From NCBI GenBank assembly GCA_937917025.1, contig CALFSF010000460.1, forward strand, positions 1 to 8,137: a stretch of 8,137 nucleotides of DNA, in the 5' to 3' direction. The position numbers were made by a program, and so were the translations under genes. Shown here one piece after another: positions 1 through 5,618 of the stretch. Source of the stretch: an uncultured Paraburkholderia sp. Its GTDB lineage: Bacteria; Pseudomonadota; Gammaproteobacteria; Burkholderiales; Burkholderiaceae. The notes beneath the pieces were generated by a model. The model searched no databases. It was given only the letters and a program-made list of their open reading frames with translations, and was not told the DNA's origin. How positions within the stretch are numbered: position 1 is the stretch's first letter; every line of letters starts with the position of its first letter.

Positions 1-1348
1 GCTGATTCGCGGCTTCGCGCGCCATACGGCGCAGACCATCGGCAACTTCTGGGTCGACCTCACGCGCGTGACGCTGTACGTGCTCGTGCCGATGTCGGTC
101 GTGATCGCCGCGCTGCTGATGAGCCAGGGCGTGATCCAGAACTTCAGCGCGTATCGGGACGTGCCGGTGCTGCAGGCCACGCACTACGCCGCGCCGAAAC
201 TCGACGCGCAAGGCAACCCGGTGAAGGACGCGAAGGGCAACGCGGTCACGGTCGACACGCCCGTCAAGACGCAGACCATCGCAATGGGTCCGGTGGCTTC
301 GCAGGAAGCGATCAAGATGCTCGGCACGAACGGTGGCGGCTTCTTTAACGGCAACTCGGCGCATCCGTATGAAAACCCGACGCCGTTCTCGAACTTCCTG
401 CAGATCTTCTCGATCCTGATCATTCCGGCCGCGCTGTGTCTCGTGTTCGGACAGATGATCGCCGACCGCAGGCAGGGCATAGCCGTGCTCGCCGTGATGA
501 CGATCGCGTTCGCCGTCTGCGTGGCGGGCGAAATCGGCGCGGAGCAGAGCGGCAACCCGGCGCTCACCGCGTTGCATCTCGACCAGTCGGCGAGCGCGCT
601 GCAGCCGGGCGGCAACATGGAAGGCAAGGAAACGCGCTTCGGCATCGCGCAGTCGGGCCTCTTCACGGTCGCGACCACCGCGGCGTCGTGCGGCGCGGTC
701 GACACCATGCACGATTCGCTGACGCCGCTCGGCGGCCTGATTCCGCTGCTCCTGATCCAGCTCGGCGAAGTGATCTTCGGCGGCGTCGGCTCGGGTCTGT
801 ACGGGATGCTCGTGTTCGCGCTGCTCGCCGTGTTCGTCGCGGGGCTGATGATCGGCCGCACGCCGGAATACGTCGGCAAGAAGATCGAGGCGTACGAGAT
901 GAAAATGGTGTCGATCGTCGTGCTGCTGACGCCGCTGCTGGTGCTCGTCGGCACGTCGATTGCCGTGCTCACCGATGCGGGCAAGGCCGGCATCATGAAT
1001 CCCGGCGCGCACGGCTTCTCCGAAATCCTTTACGCATTCAGTTCCGCCGCGAACAACAACGGCAGCGCATTCGCCGGCCTCGCCGTGAACACGCCGTTCT
1101 ACAACTGGCTGACCGGTGTCGCGATGTGGTTCGGCCGCTTCGGCTCGATCGTGCCGGTGCTGGCGATCGCGGGCTCGCTCGCCGCGAAAAAGCGCATCGC
1201 CGCCACGGGCGGCACGCTGCCGACGCACGGCGCGCTCTTCGTCGTGCTGCTGCTGGGCACGGTGCTGCTGGTCGGCGCGCTGACGTATGTGCCGGCGCTT
1301 GCGCTCGGGCCCGGTGTCGAGCATCTGATGATGATCGTCGGCCATTGA
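1..1348 (+). CDS. kdpA: KdpA, potassium-translocating subunit of the Kdp pump (5' end outside the window)
   Basis: This is the channel-like, potassium-binding membrane subunit of the KdpFABC complex, which selects K+ and passes it to KdpB. The frame is open from base 2 (first residues LIRGFARHTAQTIGN), before the first in-frame start-like codon at 68, so the gene enters from the left. About 449 codons are present, and by comparison with the usual ~560-600 residues roughly the N-terminal quarter is missing. Visible family signatures are the selectivity-loop motif TNGGGFFN, the TTAASCGAV loop, GEVIFGGVGSGLYG, GLMIGRTPEY, SSAANNNGSAFAGL, and the C-terminal GTLPTHGALF followed by a final hydrophobic helix. 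Relative to the E. coli protein as I remember it, there is an extra periplasmic stretch of about 25 residues before the TNGGGFFN region, containing a small internal duplication (DAQGNPV / DAKGNAV). The gene ends with TGA, 33 bases before kdpB. Family assignment is secure. Confidence 0.97.
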   Translation, partial: LIRGFARHTAQTIGNFWVDLTRVTLYVLVPMSVVIAALLMSQGVIQNFSAYRDVPVLQATHYAAPKLDAQGNPVKDAKGNAVTVDTPVKTQTIAMGPVASQEAIKMLGTNGGGFFNGNSAHPYENPTPFSNFLQIFSILIIPAALCLVFGQMIADRRQGIAVLAVMTIAFAVCVAGEIGAEQSGNPALTALHLDQSASALQPGGNMEGKETRFGIAQSGLFTVATTAASCGAVDTMHDSLTPLGGLIPLLLIQLGEVIFGGVGSGLYGMLVFALLAVFVAGLMIGRTPEYVGKKIEAYEMKMVSIVVLLTPLLVLVGTSIAVLTDAGKAGIMNPGAHGFSEILYAFSSAANNNGSAFAGLAVNTPFYNWLTGVAMWFGRFGSIVPVLAIAGSLAAKKRIAATGGTLPTHGALFVVLLLGTVLLVGALTYVPALALGPGVEHLMMIVGH

Positions 1349-1381
1349 TGTGGCATTTCACTGGAATTCGGACAAAAGAAA

Positions 1382-3586
1382 ATGACTGACCATTCTGCAA
1401 CCCGGTCCATGTTCGACCCGGCGCTGGTGCGCCCGGCGATCGCGGACTCCTTCAGGAAACTCACGCCGCGTACGCAGTTTCGCAACCCGGTGATGTTCTG
1501 CGTGTACGTTGGCAGCATCCTGACGACGATCCTCTGGGTCGCCGCGCTCGCCGGCCAGGCCGAGGCACCCGCGGGTTTCATTCTCGCGGTCACGCTGTGG
1601 CTGTGGTTCACGGTGCTGTTCGCGAACTTCGCCGAGGCGCTCGCCGAAGGCCGTTCGAAGGCCCAGGCCGCATCGCTGCGCAGCGCGAAGAAAGACGTGA
1701 TGGCGAAGAAGCTCAACGAGCCGCATCCGAAGTCGCCGATCCGCATCATGACGGCCACCGACCTGCGCCGTGGCGACGTCGTGCTCGTCGAAACCGGCGA
1801 CGTGATTCCGGCCGACGGCGAGGTGATCGAAGGCGTCGCATCGGTCGACGAATCGGCGATCACCGGCGAATCGGCGCCGGTGATCCGCGAATCGGGCGGC
1901 GACTTTTCGTCAGTGACGGGTGGCACGCGCGTGCTGTCGGACTGGATCGTCGTGAAGGTGACGGCCAATCCGGGCGAGGCGTTTCTCGACCGCATGATCG
2001 CGATGGTCGAAGGCGCGAAGCGCCAGAAGACGCCGAACGAAATCGCACTGACGATCCTGCTCGTCGCGCTGACGATCGTGATGCTGCTCGCCACCGCGAC
2101 GCTGCTGCCGTTCTCGATGTTCTCCGTCGAGGCAGCCCATCTGGCCGGTTCGGCGGGGCACGTCGTGACGATCACGGCGCTCGTCGCGCTGCTCGTGTGC
2201 CTGATTCCGACGACGATCGGCGGCCTCTTGTCCGCGATCGGCGTGGCCGGCATGAGCCGCATGATGCAGGCGAACGTGATCGCGACCTCGGGCCGCGCGG
2301 TGGAAGCGGCGGGCGACGTCGACGTGCTGCTGCTCGACAAGACCGGCACGATCACGCTCGGCAACCGTCAGGCTTCGCTCTTCGTGCCGGCGCCGGGTGT
2401 CACCGAGGAAATGCTGGCCGACGCGGCGCAACTGTCGTCGCTCGCCGATGAAACGCCGGAAGGCCGCAGCATCGTCGTGCTCGCGAAGCAGCGCTTCAAC
2501 ATCCGTCAACGCGACATGGCGGCGCTGCATCCGGTGTTCCTCGCGTTCAGCGCCCAGACGCGGATGAGCGGCGTCGACCTGCCCCCCAAGGGGGCTTCCT
2601 CGGGGGCGTCGTCCAGCGGGACTTCCTCCGGGGCGTCCCCCAAGGGGACTTCCTTCGGGGCGTCCCCCAAGGGGACTTCCTTCGGGGCGCCGGGTCGCGA
2701 GATCCGCAAGGGCGCGGCCGACGCCGTGAAGCACTACGTCGAGGCGCACGGCGGCCGTTATCCGCAGGAAGTCAGCCACGCGGTCACTGAAGTCGCGCGG
2801 CGCGGCAGCACGCCGCTCGTGGTGGCGGAGCAGCTGGACGGCGTGGCGCGCGTGCTCGGCGTGATCGAACTGAAGGACGTGGTCAAGGGCGGCATCAAGG
2901 AGCGCTTCGCCGAACTGCGCAAGATGGGCATCAAGACCGTGATGGTGACGGGCGACAACCGGCTGACCGCGGCGGCGATCGCAGCGGAAGCCGGCGTCGA
3001 CGATTTTCTCGCCGAAGCCACGCCGGAAGCGAAGCTCGCGACGATCCGCGCGCACCAGGCCGAGGGCCGTCTTGTCGCGATGACCGGCGACGGCACGAAC
3101 GACGCCCCGGCGCTCGCCCAGGCTGACGTCGCGGTGGCGATGAACACCGGCACGCAGGCGGCGAAGGAAGCCGGCAACATGGTCGACCTCGATTCGAACC
3201 CGACCAAGTTGATCGAGATCGTCGAAATCGGCAAGCAGATGCTGATGACACGCGGCTCGCTCACGACGTTCTCGATTGCCAACGACGTCGCCAAGTACTT
3301 CGCGATCATCCCGGCCGCGTTCGCCACGACCTACCCGGCGCTGAACGCGCTGAACGTGATGCATCTCGCGACACCGGCGTCCGCGATCATGTCGGCGGTG
3401 ATTTTCAACGCGCTGATCATCGTGATGCTGATTCCGCTCGCGCTGAAGGGCGTGCGCTACCGTCCGCTCGGCGCCGCGGTACTGCTGCGCCGCAACCTGC
3501 TGGTGTACGGCCTTGGCGGGATCATCGTGCCGTTCATCGGCATCAAGCTCATCGACATGGTGCTGGCCGCGTTCGGCTGGGTGTGA
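1382..3586 (+). CDS. kdpB: KdpB, potassium-transporting P-type ATPase subunit with an inserted repeat
   Basis: This is the catalytic P-type ATPase subunit that hydrolyses ATP to drive K+ uptake through KdpA. N-terminal membrane helices lie near residues 37-57 and 66-86. The actuator motif TGES is at 161-164; its Ser is the counterpart of the inhibitory phosphorylation site known in E. coli KdpB. CLIPTT at 273-278 is the membrane motif. The phosphorylated Asp is D319 in DKTGTIT. ATP-site residues are F389 (FSAQ) and K443 (IRKG), the hinge motif is TGDGTNDAP at 568-576, and three C-terminal helices follow. The length is 734 residues against 682 in E. coli. Most of the excess is a Ser/Gly/Pro/Lys repeat block at residues 401-438, inside the nucleotide-binding domain. 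All catalytic motifs are intact and the frame is preserved, so an active enzyme is plausible but not shown. The start at ATG 1382 matches the family N-terminus; the ribosome site before it is weak, so coupling to kdpA is likely. Confidence 0.97.
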   Translation: MTDHSATRSMFDPALVRPAIADSFRKLTPRTQFRNPVMFCVYVGSILTTILWVAALAGQAEAPAGFILAVTLWLWFTVLFANFAEALAEGRSKAQAASLRSAKKDVMAKKLNEPHPKSPIRIMTATDLRRGDVVLVETGDVIPADGEVIEGVASVDESAITGESAPVIRESGGDFSSVTGGTRVLSDWIVVKVTANPGEAFLDRMIAMVEGAKRQKTPNEIALTILLVALTIVMLLATATLLPFSMFSVEAAHLAGSAGHVVTITALVALLVCLIPTTIGGLLSAIGVAGMSRMMQANVIATSGRAVEAAGDVDVLLLDKTGTITLGNRQASLFVPAPGVTEEMLADAAQLSSLADETPEGRSIVVLAKQRFNIRQRDMAALHPVFLAFSAQTRMSGVDLPPKGASSGASSSGTSSGASPKGTSFGASPKGTSFGAPGREIRKGAADAVKHYVEAHGGRYPQEVSHAVTEVARRGSTPLVVAEQLDGVARVLGVIELKDVVKGGIKERFAELRKMGIKTVMVTGDNRLTAAAIAAEAGVDDFLAEATPEAKLATIRAHQAEGRLVAMTGDGTNDAPALAQADVAVAMNTGTQAAKEAGNMVDLDSNPTKLIEIVEIGKQMLMTRGSLTTFSIANDVAKYFAIIPAAFATTYPALNALNVMHLATPASAIMSAVIFNALIIVMLIPLALKGVRYRPLGAAVLLRRNLLVYGLGGIIVPFIGIKLIDMVLAAFGWV
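2585..2692 (+). repeat. Four tandem 27-bp palindromic repeats inside kdpB
   Basis: Four head-to-tail 27-base units lie at 2585-2611, 2612-2638, 2639-2665 and 2666-2692. Units 3 and 4 are identical except for the last codon; units 1 and 2 are diverged. Each unit encodes nine residues of the pattern PKG(T/A)S(F/S)GA(S/P), with unit 2 starting SSG, so the block keeps the kdpB frame. The DNA is palindromic: GTCCCC-CAA-GGGGAC occurs at 2635-2649 and 2662-2676, and GCCCCC-CAA-GGGGGC at 2581-2595. The peptide sequence has no counterpart in E. coli KdpB, where the flanking motifs are about 18 residues apart. It looks like an acquired, expanded, frame-neutral repeat rather than an ancestral domain part. 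Whether it is a dispersed family elsewhere in this genome cannot be seen here. Confidence 0.93.
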
Positions 3587-3610
3587 CCCGGCCCGCTTCA
3601 GATCATTCAA

Positions 3611-3615
3611 AAGGA
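3611..3615 (+). promoter_or_regulatory. Ribosome binding site of kdpC
   Basis: AAGGA at 3611-3615 lies ten bases before the ATG at 3626, in the 39-base gap after kdpB. It is the clearest Shine-Dalgarno sequence among the kdp genes of this window and supports the kdpC start. Confidence 0.7.
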
Positions 3616-3625
3616 AACAGTCGTC

Positions 3626-4204
3626 ATGAAATCGCTATTTCGTCCGCTCATCGTGATCTTCGCCGTGCTGAGCGCGGTGACGGGTCTCGCGTATCCCGCG
3701 ATGATGACCGCGGTGGGGCAGGCCGCCTTCCACGATCAGGCCAACGGCAGCCTCGTCGAAGTGGACGGCAAGGTGGCCGGCTCGAAGCTGATCGGCCAGC
3801 AGTTCGACGCGCCGCGGTATTTCTGGGGCCGCCTGTCGGCAACCGCGCCGATGCCGTACAACGCGCAGGGCTCATCGGGCTCGAACATCGGCCCGACCAA
3901 CCCGGCGCTCGCCGATGAAGTCAAGGGCCGCATCGACGCGCTGAAGGCCGCCGGCACCGACATGTCGCAGCCGGTGCCGGTCGATCTCGTGACGTCGTCG
4001 GCCAGCGGGCTCGACCCCGAGATCAGCCCGGCCGCGGCGGCGTATCAGATCGCACGCGTCGCGAAGGCGCGCGGGATGAGCGCAAACGATGTAGAGGCGC
4101 TGGTGGACCGTTATACGAGCGGCCGCCAGTTCGGAATCCTGGGCGAACCGCGTGGGAATGTGCTGGAGTTGAAGCTCGCGCTCGACGCCGCGTCTCGCGG
4201 ATAA
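3626..4204 (+). CDS. kdpC: KdpC, accessory subunit of the Kdp pump
   Basis: This is the single-span subunit that stabilises the KdpFABC complex and raises its ATP affinity. The protein has 192 residues, the usual length. One N-terminal membrane helix spans about residues 7-30 (RPLIVIFAVLSAVTGLAYPA), followed by a periplasmic domain. Family motifs visible are SxLIGQQF (SKLIGQQF), YFWGRLSA, SGSNIGPTNPAL, the P-V-DLVTSSASGLDPEISPAAAAYQ block, and near the end GRQFGILGEPRGNVLELKLAL. It sits 39 bases after kdpB and is surely co-transcribed with it. The stop is TAA at 4202-4204, and a 166-base gap separates it from kdpD, the largest spacing in the locus. No anomaly is visible in the sequence. Confidence 0.97.
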   Translation: MKSLFRPLIVIFAVLSAVTGLAYPAMMTAVGQAAFHDQANGSLVEVDGKVAGSKLIGQQFDAPRYFWGRLSATAPMPYNAQGSSGSNIGPTNPALADEVKGRIDALKAAGTDMSQPVPVDLVTSSASGLDPEISPAAAAYQIARVAKARGMSANDVEALVDRYTSGRQFGILGEPRGNVLELKLALDAASRG

Positions 4205-4240
4205 GACCTTGACGAGTGGCGTGCTGGTGCAGGTGCAGTT

Positions 4241-4269
4241 CAGGGCGGCGCCGCCCTGCGCGTTCGCGC
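4241..4269 (+). other. Strong palindrome and second hairpin in the kdpC-kdpD gap
   Basis: CAGGGCGGCGCCGCCCTG at 4241-4258 is a perfect 18-base palindrome. It is followed at once by GCGCG-TT-CGCGC at 4258-4269; the two could fold as adjacent or competing stems in RNA. No T-run follows, so this is not a standard intrinsic terminator. It could act as an mRNA stabiliser protecting the kdpABC message, a weak attenuator lowering kdpDE expression, or a protein-binding site. Nothing else recognisable lies in the gap 4205-4370, where I found no convincing promoter. Confidence 0.55.
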
Positions 4270-4370
4270 GTGTACGCGTCAAATTGCAGCGGATTTACCG
4301 GCGTGCGACCATGCACGGATGACCCGCCGCCCGCGCGCACGCCGCGGCGGCAACACCAGAACGACGACGC

Positions 4371-5618
4371 ATGAACCGACCCGATCCCGATGCGCTCCTC
4401 GACCGGCTGCAGCGCGAGGAAGCAGAAAGCCAGCGTGGCAGGCTGAAGATTTTCTTCGGCGCTTCGGCGGGCGTGGGAAAAACGTATGCGATGCTGCAGG
4501 CCGCGCGCCGTCGCGCCGACGAAGGCATCGACGTGGTCGTCGGCATTGCGGAGACGCACAGGCGCATCGAAACCGCCGCGCTGCTCGACGGCCTCGATGT
4601 GCTGCCGCTGGCGCAGATCGACTATCGCGGCCGCAGGCTCGGCGAATTCGATCTCGACGCGGCGCTCGCGCGCAAGCCGCAACTGATCCTCGTCGATGAG
4701 CTCGCGCATTCGAACGTCCACGGCGCGCGGCATCTGAAGCGCTGGCAGGACGTTCACGAACTGCTCGACGCCGGCATCGATGTCTATACGACGGTCAACG
4801 TCCAGCACCTCGAAAGCCTCAACGACGTGGTCGGACAGATCACCGGCATTCGCGTCTGGGAGACGGTGCCCGACCGCGTGTTCGACGGCGCGGATGACGT
4901 CACGCTCGTCGATCTGCCCGCCGCGGAACTGCTCGACCGGATGCGCGACGGCAAGGTCTATCTGCCGCAGCAGGCCGAGCGCGCGGTGCGCAATTTCTTT
5001 CGCAAGGGCAACCTGATCGCGTTGCGCGAACTCGCGTTGCGGCGCACGGCCGACCGCGTCGACGCGCAGATGCGCGAATACCGCGCCGACCAGTCGATCC
5101 AGCGTATCTGGCAGGCGCGCGACCGTCTGCTCGTCTGCGTCGGACCCGGACCGGATGCGCCCATGCTCGTGCGTGGCGCCGCGCGCCTCGCCGCGAGTCT
5201 GCGGGCCGACTGGATCGCCGTGTATGTCGATACGCCGAAGCTGCAACGGCTGCCCGACGCGCGGCGCGAGCGCACGCTCAACGCGCTGAAGCTCGCCGCC
5301 GAACTCGGCGCGGAAACCGCGACGCTTGCCGGCAACGATGCCGTCGCGGCGCTGATCGGCTATGCGCGGGTGCGCAACGTGTCGAAGCTCGTGGCCGGTG
5401 CGTCGTCGCGTTCGGGTTTCACGCGCTGGCTTCGCCGTCCGCTCGGCGAGCGCATCGCGGAGCGCGCGGGCGACCTCGACCTGACGTTGATCGGCGCGCC
5501 CCGGGAAAGCGATGCCAGCGTGCGCCGCTCGACGCCGGCGCAAGCGCCTGGCGCGACGCGCTGGGCGCCGTCCGCGAGCGGCGTTCGCCGCCCGCCGCGT
5601 ATGGCGGGGCGCTGGTGA
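4371..5618 (+). CDS. kdpD: KdpD N-terminal fragment: KdpD sensor and Usp domains
   Basis: This is the cytoplasmic input half of the potassium and turgor sensor kinase. The KdpD domain covers about residues 20-230, with the Walker A motif GASAGVGKT at 30-38 and a Walker B-like LILVDELAHSN at 105-115, then YTTVNVQHLESLND. The Usp-like domain covers about 245-378 (RLLVCVGPGPDAP to LTLIGAPRESDAS). From residue 385 to the stop (W415) the sequence is Arg/Pro/Ser/Ala-rich and no longer resembles KdpD, while the -1 frame does. The start at ATG 4371 is the first possible one: an in-frame TGA lies at 4320-4322. No clear Shine-Dalgarno precedes it. By itself this piece lacks the membrane and kinase modules. 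Short KdpD proteins of this kind are known in some cyanobacteria, so a soluble product is conceivable. Confidence 0.85.
   Translation: MNRPDPDALLDRLQREEAESQRGRLKIFFGASAGVGKTYAMLQAARRRADEGIDVVVGIAETHRRIETAALLDGLDVLPLAQIDYRGRRLGEFDLDAALARKPQLILVDELAHSNVHGARHLKRWQDVHELLDAGIDVYTTVNVQHLESLNDVVGQITGIRVWETVPDRVFDGADDVTLVDLPAAELLDRMRDGKVYLPQQAERAVRNFFRKGNLIALRELALRRTADRVDAQMREYRADQSIQRIWQARDRLLVCVGPGPDAPMLVRGAARLAASLRADWIAVYVDTPKLQRLPDARRERTLNALKLAAELGAETATLAGNDAVAALIGYARVRNVSKLVAGASSRSGFTRWLRRPLGERIAERAGDLDLTLIGAPRESDASVRRSTPAQAPGATRWAPSASGVRRPPRMAGRW
5520..5523 (+). other. Inferred frameshift point in kdpD (one missing base)
   Basis: Up to S383 the first frame reads as normal KdpD (LIGAPRESDAS). 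From about 5522 the -1 frame reads APLDAGASAWRDALGAVRER and then SPPAAYGGALVICAAITV, a plausible linker leading into membrane helix 1. I checked that this second frame is stop-free from 5462 to 5615. The simplest reading is loss of one G from an ancestral ..agc gtg gcg ccg.. giving ..agc gtg cgc cg... There is no slippery heptamer such as A AAA AAG or a run of one base, which argues against programmed frameshifting. The exact base is inferred, not observed. Confidence 0.6.

Noticed and set aside
1910..3610. Long antisense open frame of 566 codons across kdpB
   Set aside because: Its Arg/His/Asp-rich product is typical of the shadow frame opposite a GC-rich gene; kdpB on the + strand has full family motifs.
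4209..4239. TTGACG in the kdpC-kdpD gap as a -35 box for a kdpDE promoter
   Set aside because: No acceptable -10 sequence 16-18 bases downstream (4232-4237 reads GGTGCA).
4311..4322. Three-codon mini-ORF (Met-His-Gly-stop) before kdpD
   Set aside because: No Shine-Dalgarno and too short to distinguish from chance; useful only in showing that kdpD cannot start upstream of it.
5505..5540. Programmed ribosomal frameshift in kdpD
   Set aside because: No slippery heptamer or internal Shine-Dalgarno-like stimulator near the frame change; a one-base deletion is simpler.
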